A DNA stretch of 64,000 bases, taken from contig JBKGZA010000001.1 of assembly GCA_046545815.1 (NCBI GenBank), forward strand, positions 1 to 64,000, read 5' to 3'. Below, piece after piece: positions 1 to 8,284 of the stretch. The first letter of the stretch is position 1, and every line of letters begins with the position of its first letter. The notes beneath the pieces were generated by a model. That model searched no databases and had not been told where the DNA came from. It saw only the letters and a program-made list of their open reading frames with translations. Origin of the DNA: JAGXLC01 sp046545815. Its GTDB lineage: Bacteria; Bacteroidota; Bacteroidia; Bacteroidales; UBA12077. The position numbers were made by a program, and so were the translations under genes.

Positions 1-213
1 TGCCTCAAACCAGATCATCGGGTTACAAATATAAATATAACATACCGATTATCGGGAATGTTCATTGCAGTTGCCGATATCTTTTACTAACAACAATGTT
101 TCCATGATGATGCCCTTTTCAAAATAAAATGCCTGACAAATTGATTTCACAAGCTTCTTCTCATAAATACACAAAGAAATACTGAAAAACACTACTTCTC
201 CATACTTAATCAT

Positions 214-221
214 TAATTTTG
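214..221 (+). promoter_or_regulatory. Putative -7 promoter box upstream of the GNAT gene
   Basis: The octamer TAATTTTG fits the Bacteroidota -7 consensus TAnnTTTG and lies about 80 bases before the acetyltransferase start. No convincing -33 TTTG sits at the usual distance, so this is a weak call. A second match on the minus strand (TATATTTG, positions 33-26) points out of the window to the left and may serve a divergent gene beyond the edge. Nothing else is recognisable in positions 1-254. Confidence 0.35.
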
Positions 222-299
222 GAGCTTGAATAAATTCAATTAACTTGAAAGATATTGTTATATTACATCAATACAAATTTTCAGATTAACCTATACAAA

Positions 300-755
300 A
301 TGAATAAGTTAGACATTAAAGAACTCAAAACCCCTGCCGATCTGGGAGAATTAACAAAACAAGAATTCATTGATTTTCTTTATGAACATCTGGATCAGTT
401 CGGGGATACAAAATCAGCCATCGAAAAGGCCATAGATTATGCTTTCTCCGAAGCAGAGGGCAAGGGTGGATTTTTACTGGCCGGCTATTATAACAATGAG
501 CTTGCAGGGGCTCTGGTGATGAATGAAACGGGTATGAGTGAATACATACCGGAGAATATACTGGTATATGTGGCAGTAAATTCTAAATACAGAGGAAAAG
601 GCTTCGGGGCTGAAATCATCAAAAAATCATTTGAACTGGCAAGAGGAGACATAAAATTGCACGTGGAATATGACAACCCGGCAAAACGTCTCTATGAAAG
701 GCTTGGAATGAAAACAAAGTATGCTGAAATGCGACTTGATAAAAAGAAAAAATAA
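300..755 (+). CDS. GNAT-family N-acetyltransferase
   Basis: A 151-residue protein with the GNAT (Gcn5-related) fold: the acetyl-CoA-binding motif A is seen around residues 80-105, where a beta strand (LVYVAVNSKYRG) is followed by the RGKGFG loop and a helix; a C-terminal motif B (YDNPAKRLYERLGM) resembles the usual ARxLYExxGF pattern. It should transfer an acetyl group from acetyl-CoA to an amine, but the substrate cannot be told. An in-frame ATG at 255 would add 15 residues; I chose 300 because the protein from MNKLDIKEL is already a full domain. It stands alone, with the racemase-like gene 90 bases downstream on the same strand. Confidence 0.85.
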   Translation: MNKLDIKELKTPADLGELTKQEFIDFLYEHLDQFGDTKSAIEKAIDYAFSEAEGKGGFLLAGYYNNELAGALVMNETGMSEYIPENILVYVAVNSKYRGKGFGAEIIKKSFELARGDIKLHVEYDNPAKRLYERLGMKTKYAEMRLDKKKK

Positions 756-845
756 CTGATCGGTAAAAATTTTTAAGAATATTATTCCAATCCGCTCAAT
801 ATCCATAGAGGTCTATTCGGAGCGGCTATCAAATTACTGTTAAAA

Positions 846-1943
846 ATGGCAGAGTTAGTTGTAAAAACTGAAAACATCATCAAAAACATACAAAAATTAG
901 ATGCCTATCTAAAAAACCGAAACATCCAATGGAGCCTTGTAAGCAAAGTACTTTCCGGAGACATAAAATTTCTCGAAAAAATTCTTACACCAGATGTTGT
1001 GGATCGGTTGCATTCAATAGGTGACTCAAGGCTCTCAAGCCTTAAAAACATAAAAAAAGTCAACTCGGATATAAAAACCATCTACATCAAACCTCCGGCA
1101 ACTCAACTTGCCAGGGAGATAGCCTCCTATGCGGATATTTCGGTCAACACGAACGCCAATACAATTAAGGTACTCAACAAAGAAGCAAAAAAACAGAAAA
1201 AAAATCATAAGGTAATTATATTCATTGAGTTAGGCGAACTTAGGGAAGGGGTCTTAAGGGAAAATATAATAAATTTCTACGAAGAGGTATTCAACCTTTC
1301 CAATATTGAGATCATCGGCATTGGTTCCAATCTGGGATGTATGTATGGTATTGAACCAACCTACGACAAACTGGTACAACTAAGCCTTTTCAAACAATTG
1401 CTGGAAGAAACATTTAATAAAAACATAGATCTTATTTCAGGGGGCAGTTCGATCACTTTACCCTTGATAAAAAAGCAGCTTGTACCTGACTCCATCAATC
1501 ATTTCAGAATTGGAGAAGCGGCATTTTTCGGTACCAGCCCACTGGATGATAAACGTTTCAATGCGCTCAGCACGGACACCTTCAGCTTTAATGCAAATAT
1601 AATTGAAATGGAGGAAAAAAGGAATATCCCTGACGGCATCATAGGAGAAGGAAATATAGGACATGTGGTACAGCCGGAAAATGAAGTAGATTCAGGCAAA
1701 CATTACAGGGCAATTCTTGATTTCGGCTTGCTGGATGTGGATGTAAACGACCTTAAAGCCAAAGATCAAAATATCAATTTTCTGGGAACGACTTCAGATA
1801 TGACGGTTTATGATCTTGGGAAAAATCTCAATTCAAAGCTGAAACAAAAGTACCAGGTGGGAAATAAGATCTTTTTTAAGCCAAATTATATGGCTGTGGC
1901 ACGTTGTATGAATTCAAAATTTGTAGACCTGCAAATAAAATAA
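846..1943 (+). CDS. Alanine/ornithine racemase-family PLP enzyme
   Basis: A 365-residue protein of the fold-type III PLP family (alanine racemase N-terminal barrel). The N-terminal stretch WSLVSKVLSG holds the lysine expected to bind PLP, in the place where classic Alr has VVKANAYG. A phosphate-binding-like segment follows around residue 195 (ISGGSSITLPL), and HFRIGEAAFFG near residue 220 matches the family's RIGEAI(F/L)LG element. It resembles the alanine/ornithine racemase (Orr/YhfX-like) branch more than cell-wall Alr: it lacks the canonical Alr C-terminal domain arrangement. Likely role is racemisation of an amino acid such as ornithine; the substrate is inferred from family resemblance only. 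It is a single gene between the GNAT gene and tRNA-Glu. Confidence 0.75.
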   Translation: MAELVVKTENIIKNIQKLDAYLKNRNIQWSLVSKVLSGDIKFLEKILTPDVVDRLHSIGDSRLSSLKNIKKVNSDIKTIYIKPPATQLAREIASYADISVNTNANTIKVLNKEAKKQKKNHKVIIFIELGELREGVLRENIINFYEEVFNLSNIEIIGIGSNLGCMYGIEPTYDKLVQLSLFKQLLEETFNKNIDLISGGSSITLPLIKKQLVPDSINHFRIGEAAFFGTSPLDDKRFNALSTDTFSFNANIIEMEEKRNIPDGIIGEGNIGHVVQPENEVDSGKHYRAILDFGLLDVDVNDLKAKDQNINFLGTTSDMTVYDLGKNLNSKLKQKYQVGNKIFFKPNYMAVARCMNSKFVDLQIK

Positions 1944-2015
1944 AAAGTGCATTTGGCGTCTTTTTTAAAGCATTTATAAGTTTCCAATAAAAAAACCAAT
2001 TTTTTAAATGTTTTA

Positions 2016-2046
2016 TTTGCAAAAAAAATAAAAAGATTTAGCTTTG
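2016..2046 (+). promoter_or_regulatory. Bacteroidota-type promoter of tRNA-Glu-rpsT
   Basis: TTTG at 2016-2019 and TAGCTTTG at 2039-2046 are separated by 19 bases, which is the textbook spacing of the phylum's -33/-7 promoter. It lies about 30 bases before the tRNA and is the cleanest promoter match in the window. Confidence 0.8.
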
Positions 2047-2078
2047 CATCATCAAATCAACAAGGTCATTGAGACTAC

Positions 2079-2150
2079 GGTCCGTTCGTCTAGGGGTTAG
2101 GACGCCAGGTTTTCATCCTGGTAACAGGGGTTCGATTCCCCTACGGACTG
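2079..2150 (+). tRNA. tRNA-Glu (anticodon TTC)
   Basis: The 72-base gene folds as a cloverleaf. The acceptor arms GGTCCGT and ACGGACT pair with a first G-U pair, the anticodon stem is CCAGG/CCTGG around a seven-base loop with TTC at 2112-2114, and the T arm is AGGGG-TTCGATT-CCCCT. CCA is not encoded. It is 33 bases before rpsT, so the two are probably co-transcribed. Confidence 0.97.
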
Positions 2151-2183
2151 CTAATTTTTTGTTCACTTAAAAATAAGGACAAC

Positions 2184-2438
2184 ATGCCTAATCACAAATC
2201 TGCAGAAAAAAGGATAAGACAAAATTACAGAAGAAAGCTGCATAACAGGTATTATGCAAAGTCAGCGCGTACTGCAGTTAAAAAATTAAGAAACACTACA
2301 GATAAAGAGCAGGCTCAGGAGCAACTTCCAAGGGTATTTTCCATGCTTGATAAACTGGCAAAGAATAAAATCATTCATAGAAACAAAGCTGCCAATTTAA
2401 AATCGAAGCTGACCAAACATGTAAATTCTTTAGGTTAG
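2184..2438 (+). CDS. rpsT: 30S ribosomal protein S20
   Basis: An 84-residue, very basic protein beginning MPNHKSAEKRIRQ, the hallmark start of S20, with the helical KxAANLKSKL C-terminal part of the family. It binds 16S rRNA early in assembly of the small ribosomal subunit. The length matches the usual 82-90 residues. It follows tRNA-Glu directly and its TAG stop overlaps the left end of a 57-bp palindromic repeat; a stem-loop terminator follows about 90 bases later. Confidence 0.97.
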   Translation: MPNHKSAEKRIRQNYRRKLHNRYYAKSARTAVKKLRNTTDKEQAQEQLPRVFSMLDKLAKNKIIHRNKAANLKSKLTKHVNSLG

Positions 2439-2493
2439 TCCCTTACCGGTCAAATTCTTGCTTTTTTTGGCAAAACTTGCCCGCTAAGGTACT
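2437..2493. repeat. 57-bp palindromic element, copy 1
   Basis: An inverted repeat with 21-base arms (core 2441-2489) around a seven-T loop, extended by short AGTC / TACT ends. It starts CCTTACCGG and ends CGCTAAGGTACT. Copies 2 (22880-22936) and 3 (24341-24397) are nearly identical but lie in the opposite orientation. The arms differ from each other in the same places in all copies: one bulged base and a few mismatches or wobbles. It touches the rpsT stop codon and lies in the convergent rpsT/rodA gap. Confidence 0.8.
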
Positions 2494-2529
2494 GTGGCAA
2501 CTTAATAAACAGGAACCCCATACAATAAA

Positions 2530-2550
2530 AACCATCTTCTTGAGATGGTT
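2530..2550. terminator. Bidirectional intrinsic terminator between rpsT and rodA
   Basis: AACCATCT and AGATGGTT form a perfect eight-base stem around a five-base loop. On the plus strand it is followed by a run of T, and on the minus strand by TTTTATTG, so it can end both rpsT and rodA transcripts. Confidence 0.85.
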
Positions 2551-2594
2551 TTTTTTTGCAAAAAATCTCCGGGAAAACCGGCTTAATAAGGATG

Positions 2595-4022
2595 TTACAA
2601 CAGTTCCCTCAGTCTGCTGACATCCAGGCGTAGAAATATAAACAACATAATAGTGTATGCCCACAATGAGGAACCACCATAACTAATAAAGGGGAGAGGG
2701 ATACCAATTACCGGTACCAGGCCAATGGTCATTCCAATATTTATAAGGAAGTGGAAAAAAATAACGGATATTACCCCATATCCATAGATCAGGCTAAACA
2801 ACGATTTTTGTCTTTCGGCAAGAAAAATCAAACGCAACAACAATAATAGAAACAGCATGATCACCACCGAAGAGCCAACAAAGCCCCATTCTTCGCCAAC
2901 TGTACAAAAAATAAAATCTGTACTCTGTTCTGGCACAAAATCAAATTTGGTTTGGGTGCCGTTCAGAAAACCTTTTCCTTTCAATCCACCGGAGCCAATG
3001 GCTATTTTCGACTGATTCACATTATATCCAGCACCCTGGAGATCGGATTCAAGACCCAGAAGTTGATTGATACGTTGTTGCTGATGGGGTTTCAAAAAAT
3101 TGTTAAAGACATGGTCAACCGAATAAGTTACACCGATTGAACCGAATACAAACAACAAGATCAAATACATACGATGTATCTTATACCAATAGGATATAAT
3201 TGCATAAAAAAGACTGGCTATCATCAGGGCTCCCAAAACAATAAAATAGACAGGTATATTAATCTGAAAATAATAATCGACTCCATAAAAAATTCCACCG
3301 GAAATACCCAGAAGAAGGGCAGAAATCAAGAAATATCTGAATTTTCTGGTCAGTATCCATAACAAAATCAGGGCCAACCCAACAGATCCAAGAATTAGAA
3401 TTAATTTTTCAAAAATCAGTGCCAGAATAAATAAAGCCATGACATAAATTCCAAAAAGCAGCACACCCAATGATAAACCCTTCCTGTAAAGCACCAGTAT
3501 AAAGGCAACAAAGACAAAAGCCGATCCGGTATCTCCCTGTAAAAGAATAAAGGCAGCAGGGGTAAGTACAATTAAAGCCACATTCAGATAACTCTTAAAA
3601 CGGTTTAATTCCAAATTATATGAGCTTAAATATCTGGCGAGGGCAAGAGAAGTGGTAACTTTGGCAAATTCTGCCGGTTGAAATCTTACACTTCCAATTT
3701 CAAACCACGACTTGGAACCGTGAATCTCCTCACCTATCAGAGCTACGGCAATAAGCAGCAAAAGAATGATAAAATGAAGAAAATAAGGAAAAAAGGAAAA
3801 AAAATTACTATCAATAGCCAGCATCAGAAAAGCAATAAAAAAAGCCGCAGCAATCCAGATCAGCTGTTTGCCATATCTTTGGGAAAAATCAAATATTTCC
3901 TGATTTTCCCCGGTATATACGGAAGAATAGATATTCAGCCATCCAACAATTACAAGGAACAGATATAAAACAATGGTCACCCAGTCTATATTGCTCCAGA
4001 TATTAATCCTTCTCTTCATCAT
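2595..4022 (-). CDS. rodA: Rod-shape-determining glycosyltransferase RodA
   Basis: A 475-residue polytopic membrane protein of the SEDS family (RodA/FtsW/SpoVE). It polymerises lipid II into glycan strands during side-wall growth, working with PBP2. Visible features are about ten or more hydrophobic segments, the SEDS motif region GSKSWFEIGSVRFQPAEFAK near residue 105, and the C-terminal PVIGIPLPFISYGGSS signature. It is longer than E. coli RodA (370 residues) because of extra hydrophobic segments in the middle, as is common in this phylum. Its start overlaps the end of the PBP2 gene by 20 bases, so the two are translationally coupled; it is the last gene of the mre operon. Confidence 0.95.
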   Translation of the reverse strand: MMKRRINIWSNIDWVTIVLYLFLVIVGWLNIYSSVYTGENQEIFDFSQRYGKQLIWIAAAFFIAFLMLAIDSNFFSFFPYFLHFIILLLLIAVALIGEEIHGSKSWFEIGSVRFQPAEFAKVTTSLALARYLSSYNLELNRFKSYLNVALIVLTPAAFILLQGDTGSAFVFVAFILVLYRKGLSLGVLLFGIYVMALFILALIFEKLILILGSVGLALILLWILTRKFRYFLISALLLGISGGIFYGVDYYFQINIPVYFIVLGALMIASLFYAIISYWYKIHRMYLILLFVFGSIGVTYSVDHVFNNFLKPHQQQRINQLLGLESDLQGAGYNVNQSKIAIGSGGLKGKGFLNGTQTKFDFVPEQSTDFIFCTVGEEWGFVGSSVVIMLFLLLLLRLIFLAERQKSLFSLIYGYGVISVIFFHFLINIGMTIGLVPVIGIPLPFISYGGSSLWAYTIMLFIFLRLDVSRLRELL

Positions 4023-5853
4023 CTTCTTTGGGATTAAGCAAATTTGCGTTTAAAACATAATCCTCCCACCATTTGACTGAAATTTCGCGATTTAAATATT
4101 TTTCAATCATTAGCTTGGCAGTTGGTGCTGCCCAGGTAGCTCCGAACCCGCCGTTTTCAATATAAACTGCCAGTGCAATCTGAGGGTCCTCCCTGGGAGC
4201 AAAAGCTATAAAAATAGAGTGATCCTTACCGTGGGGATTTTCAGCAGTACCTGTTTTCCCGCATACCGTTATATCCTCAATAGCTGCTGTGCGGGCCGTG
4301 CTACCGGTTCCGGGTTCTCCGTTAACAGCAAGATCCATTCCTGCAATTACCGGTTCAAAATTGGAAGAGTCAATCATGGATTGACGTTTCTCTTTAAACC
4401 GGGAGTCTATAGACTGGTCGCCTTCAACATTCTTAACAACATGAGGGGGGTAATAGTATCCCCTGTTGGCGAGGATGCTGGTCATATTGGCCATCTGAAT
4501 GGGTGTTATTCCCAGTTCGCCCTGTCCGATAGCCATAGAAATAACATTCAGATATTTCCACCTGTTTTCCCCGTAAAACTTATTATAATATTGCACTGAA
4601 GGCAGAAAGCCTGGAGCTTCATCCGGCAGATCCAGATTCAGTCTGCTTCCGAAACCCATTGAATCCAGATATTGTTTCCAGTTGTTAAAGGCGTCAGAAA
4701 CAGTGCTGAATTGCGAATCCTGTATTATTCTTTTGAACACATTGGCATAATAAGTATTACAGGAAACTTTGATCGAACCAACCAAATCCTGTGGAGAGGG
4801 ATGATTGTGGCAGCCCATGAAAAAATTTCCGGACCGATAACCTCCATGACATTCGTAGGTAGTGTTGTTATTAATTACAGCTTCTTCTTTGCCAATTAAA
4901 GCATTCACAACCTTAAAGGTAGAACCGGGAGGATACCTTGCCATTAAAGCTCTGTTAAACAATGGATCTAAGGTGTCTGCATTAAGTTGTTCAAAATTTT
5001 TGCTCCTCTGACGTCCGACCAGCTTACTGGGATCATATCCAGGAGTGGAAACCAGGGACAAAATTTCTCCTGTGGCCGGCTCAATGGCCACAATGCTCCC
5101 AATCTTGTTATGCATCAATTTTTCCCCGTAACGCTGAAGTTCCATGTCAATAGTAGTAGTGAGATCATTCCCTGCCTGGGCTTCTTGATCGAATCTGCCG
5201 TCTCTATAAGAGCCTTTAATCCGGTTATGAACATCTACCTGATAAACTTTCATTCCCTTCTGCCCCCGCAAAACTTCTTCATAAGATTCCTCAATACCAC
5301 TAATTCCAACATAATCACCGGATTTATAATATTCGTTGGTATCCACCAGTTTATCACTCACTTCTCCAATGTAGCCAAGAAGATGCGCTGCTTCTTCGTA
5401 TCTGTAGCGTCTGACAGTTCGGGGCTGGACAAAGAAACCCGGAAACCGGTAGAGTTTCTCCTGAAATTTGGCATAGGTCTCGGAGGAAACCAGCTTAAGG
5501 ACTACCGAAGGTTTGTATAATGAATATTCTTTAGCCTCACGAAGCTTTTTTTCAAGATAGTTTTTTTCAATATCCAGCAAATTACAGAATTCCGTAGTAT
5601 CAAAAGTTCCCAAATGCTGAGGGGTTACCATAATGTCATATGCCGCCTGATTGTGTACAAGCAACTCGCCGTTACGGTCATAAATCAAACCTCTTGCCGG
5701 ATATTGTGTAATTCGGCGTACTACATTATTGGTGGCCGATAACTGGTAGGTCTCATCAACAGCCTGAAGAGAAAATAATCTAACCAAAAATATAACGGCA
5801 GTGGCAACCACAATTATCCCTATCACATTCCGCCTTAAAACATATGTATCCAA
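4003..5853 (-). CDS. mrdA: Penicillin-binding protein 2 (elongation transpeptidase)
   Basis: A 616-residue class B PBP anchored by one N-terminal membrane segment (residues 10-30). A dimerisation/pedestal domain (YPARGLIYDRNGELL) is followed by the transpeptidase domain with its three motifs: S311-TFK, S364-CN and K533-TG. It cross-links peptidoglycan made by RodA during rod elongation. The gene lies between mreD and rodA, overlapping rodA by 20 bases and starting 12 bases after mreD. The size and the partner RodA identify it as PBP2, not FtsI. Confidence 0.95.
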   Translation of the reverse strand: MDTYVLRRNVIGIIVVATAVIFLVRLFSLQAVDETYQLSATNNVVRRITQYPARGLIYDRNGELLVHNQAAYDIMVTPQHLGTFDTTEFCNLLDIEKNYLEKKLREAKEYSLYKPSVVLKLVSSETYAKFQEKLYRFPGFFVQPRTVRRYRYEEAAHLLGYIGEVSDKLVDTNEYYKSGDYVGISGIEESYEEVLRGQKGMKVYQVDVHNRIKGSYRDGRFDQEAQAGNDLTTTIDMELQRYGEKLMHNKIGSIVAIEPATGEILSLVSTPGYDPSKLVGRQRSKNFEQLNADTLDPLFNRALMARYPPGSTFKVVNALIGKEEAVINNNTTYECHGGYRSGNFFMGCHNHPSPQDLVGSIKVSCNTYYANVFKRIIQDSQFSTVSDAFNNWKQYLDSMGFGSRLNLDLPDEAPGFLPSVQYYNKFYGENRWKYLNVISMAIGQGELGITPIQMANMTSILANRGYYYPPHVVKNVEGDQSIDSRFKEKRQSMIDSSNFEPVIAGMDLAVNGEPGTGSTARTAAIEDITVCGKTGTAENPHGKDHSIFIAFAPREDPQIALAVYIENGGFGATWAAPTAKLMIEKYLNREISVKWWEDYVLNANLLNPKEDDEEKD

Positions 5854-5865
5854 CGTTCACCCAAC

Positions 5866-6369
5866 CTATTTTTTGATAAACAATTTGATAAACAATATAA
5901 AAACCAGTGAAAAAGCTGCACTTAACAAAGCCCTGCCCAGCGTATAAAAAAATTCACTAAATTTAAATATCTCAATATAGAATAAAAACAAATGATGAGC
6001 TAAAATTAGTATGCTGCTGTATTTAAAATACCAACCCAATCCATAATCTTTTACAGAGGGGTATGTTTCAGGCTCATATCCATCTCTTGGCTCAAGGGTT
6101 CGCAAAACCATCGGCCGCAGAAAAGCCATAAAGACGCAGGCGGATGTATGCATACCAACGGTATGGCTGAATAAGTCGATGGTAAGTCCTAAAAGAAAAC
6201 CAAGAACAAGCAGACCCCATTTGGGTGTTTCAAAGGGCAGACTCAGAATAAATAATATATATATATATGGATTTAAAAATCCTCCCAGTTGAATGTTATT
6301 CATCAACAGGACCTGAACCAGCACTAAAATTACAAATGTCAGTATATATCGGGGAAGATATTTAATCAT
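5866..6369 (-). CDS. mreD: Rod-shape-determining protein MreD
   Basis: A 167-residue integral membrane protein with about five hydrophobic segments, and the hydrophobic motif LLGLTIDLFSHTVGMHTSA typical of MreD. It belongs to the elongasome and links MreC with the PBP2/RodA pair at the inner membrane. The sequence is poorly conserved in general; position between mreC (four-base overlap) and mrdA makes the call firm. Confidence 0.9.
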   Translation of the reverse strand: MIKYLPRYILTFVILVLVQVLLMNNIQLGGFLNPYIYILFILSLPFETPKWGLLVLGFLLGLTIDLFSHTVGMHTSACVFMAFLRPMVLRTLEPRDGYEPETYPSVKDYGLGWYFKYSSILILAHHLFLFYIEIFKFSEFFYTLGRALLSAAFSLVFILFIKLFIKK

Positions 6370-7193
6370 TGAATTGTAAATTCATTTTCCAGTTCTTCTT
6401 GTTCTTCCTTCAACAAGTTTCTTACGATATAAACATTATTTAGTTTTTTAAAATCGCTTGATAATTCTACGGTCAACTCCAAAAAGCGTCCCCCTTTTTC
6501 CTGATAATCCTCTACAAAACCCACCAATATGCCTTCAGGAAAGATGGCCGAATAACCACTGGTGACAACCGTATCTCCGGGATTTACCTGCACATGTAAG
6601 GGGATGTCCTGTAGAATGCCGTATCGGTAATCACGGCCGGTCCAGTTAAAAGAACCATAGTACCCGCTATTCTTTAATTTGGCGCTAATGCTAAGTTCAC
6701 TGTTCAACAAAGAAATAACCGATGAAAAATTTTCTGAAACTCCCCTAACTACGCCAACAACTCCATTACTTGATATCACACCCATTTCAGGTTTAATACC
6801 TGCTGCACGCCCTTTATCCAGCGTAAGATAGTTGTATTGCTTATTGATGGAATTATTGAGAACAGTAGCCCTGATATAATAATATTGTTGATCATATGCG
6901 GTATCCACTTTCTTTTTAAAAGTATCCGATGCTTCGTTCAGGTTCCTCGCAATGAAATTTCTTAGCTGATGATTTTCTTCCTTAAGATTTTTGTTATCTT
7001 GTTTCAGACTAAGATATTGTTCAATCCTCACAGTTTGATCATAGAATCTTCCTTTTATATTCCTGGTAAAACGGACAAAACTTGTATTCTGGTAATTGTT
7101 ATTCTGGATTAACAAGGTAATGCCGAAAGCCTCAAAAAGAATAAAAAGCAATGTAAAATGGTATCTCTGTAGAAATCTCAAAAGGGTCTGCAT
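6366..7193 (-). CDS. mreC: Rod-shape-determining protein MreC
   Basis: A 275-residue bitopic protein: one membrane segment (about residues 12-30), a coiled coil (about 60-90, LSLKQDNKNLKEENHQLRN), then two beta domains with the family's RAAGIKPEMGVISSNGVVG element. It sits in the periplasm as filaments that activate PBP2. It overlaps mreD by four bases and begins 27 bases after mreB, as part of one operon. Confidence 0.94.
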   Translation of the reverse strand: MQTLLRFLQRYHFTLLFILFEAFGITLLIQNNNYQNTSFVRFTRNIKGRFYDQTVRIEQYLSLKQDNKNLKEENHQLRNFIARNLNEASDTFKKKVDTAYDQQYYYIRATVLNNSINKQYNYLTLDKGRAAGIKPEMGVISSNGVVGVVRGVSENFSSVISLLNSELSISAKLKNSGYYGSFNWTGRDYRYGILQDIPLHVQVNPGDTVVTSGYSAIFPEGILVGFVEDYQEKGGRFLELTVELSSDFKKLNNVYIVRNLLKEEQEELENEFTIQ

Positions 7194-7220
7194 AACTCAT
7201 ACCTCGTCAAAATCAGCAAA

Positions 7221-8243
7221 CTATCGCATCAGGAATGTGAAGTTTTCAGCATTTTTCAGGGCTATACCCGTACCTCTTGCCACAGCATGAAGCGGGTCGT
7301 CAGCAACATGAAACTTGATGCCAATTTTATCAGTCAGCCGCTTATCCAGCCCTCTCATGAGGGCTCCGCCTCCGGTTAGAAATATACCCTCATTAACAAT
7401 ATCTCCGTAAAGTTCAGGAGGCGTCTGCTCCAATACGCTCAGAACGGCCGTTTCAATCTTGTTAACGGATTTGTCCAAACAGTGGGCAATTTCCTGGTAA
7501 GATATGGGAATTTCCACCGGCATAGCTGTCATGAGATTCGGACCTCTTACCATATAATCCTCAGGAGGATTTTCCAGATCTGTTAAGGCCGAGCCGACAT
7601 TGATTTTAATTTCTTCTGCCGTTCTTTCTCCAATTTTAATGTTATGCTGATGCCTCATATACGACTGAATATCTGCAGTAAAACTGTCTCCGGCAATTCT
7701 GATGGATTTATTGCATACAATGCCACCCAGAGCAATTACTGCCACTTCAGTGGTACCTCCGCCGATATCAACCACCATGCTACCGGACGGTTCTTCAACA
7801 TCTATACCCATTCCTATGGCTGCTGCCATGGGTTCATAAATCAAATAAACATCCCTTCCGCCGGCATGTTCAGAACTATCTCTGACCGCACGAATTTCCA
7901 CTTCAGTGCTTCCGGAAGGGATACAGACAACCATACGAAGAGTAGGCGCAAAAAACTGAGTCTTCCGGTTTACCATTTTAATCATGCCCCGAATCATCTG
8001 TTCTGCCGCATTAAAGTCGGCAATCACCCCGTCTTTAAGGGGGCGAACTGTCTTTATATTCATATGGGTTTTCCCATGCATCTGCCGTGCTTTTTCGCCA
8101 ATGGCCACCAACTTACCGGTACTTTGTTCTATGGCAACAATGGAGGGCTCATCAACAACAACTTTATCATTATAAATGATGATGGTATTGGCTGTTCCCA
8201 GATCAATCGCGTACTCCTGGGTGAATAAAGAAAATAGTCCCAT
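7221..8243 (-). CDS. mreB: Actin-like rod-shape protein MreB
   Basis: A 340-residue cytoplasmic actin homologue that forms filaments under the membrane and positions the elongasome. Visible are phosphate motif 1 (AIDLGTANT, about residue 13), phosphate motif 2 (VVDIGGGTTEVAV, about residue 160) and the adenosine motif (LTGGGALMRGL, about residue 290). The N-terminal MGLFSLF is the short hydrophobic membrane-contact stretch. It starts 41 bases after purH with no promoter match between, so transcription probably comes from the purH side. Confidence 0.97.
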   Translation of the reverse strand: MGLFSLFTQEYAIDLGTANTIIIYNDKVVVDEPSIVAIEQSTGKLVAIGEKARQMHGKTHMNIKTVRPLKDGVIADFNAAEQMIRGMIKMVNRKTQFFAPTLRMVVCIPSGSTEVEIRAVRDSSEHAGGRDVYLIYEPMAAAIGMGIDVEEPSGSMVVDIGGGTTEVAVIALGGIVCNKSIRIAGDSFTADIQSYMRHQHNIKIGERTAEEIKINVGSALTDLENPPEDYMVRGPNLMTAMPVEIPISYQEIAHCLDKSVNKIETAVLSVLEQTPPELYGDIVNEGIFLTGGGALMRGLDKRLTDKIGIKFHVADDPLHAVARGTGIALKNAENFTFLMR

Positions 8244-8284
8244 TTTATTCGTTTGGTTTGTTATGGATTTTTAGTAGCTTTTTT

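Noticed and set aside
4003..5853. FtsI (division PBP3)
   Set aside because: It sits between mreD and rodA and couples with rodA; this is the elongation PBP2.
7644..8228. 194-codon plus-strand frame inside mreB
   Set aside because: Shadow frame opposite a conserved MreB coding region.
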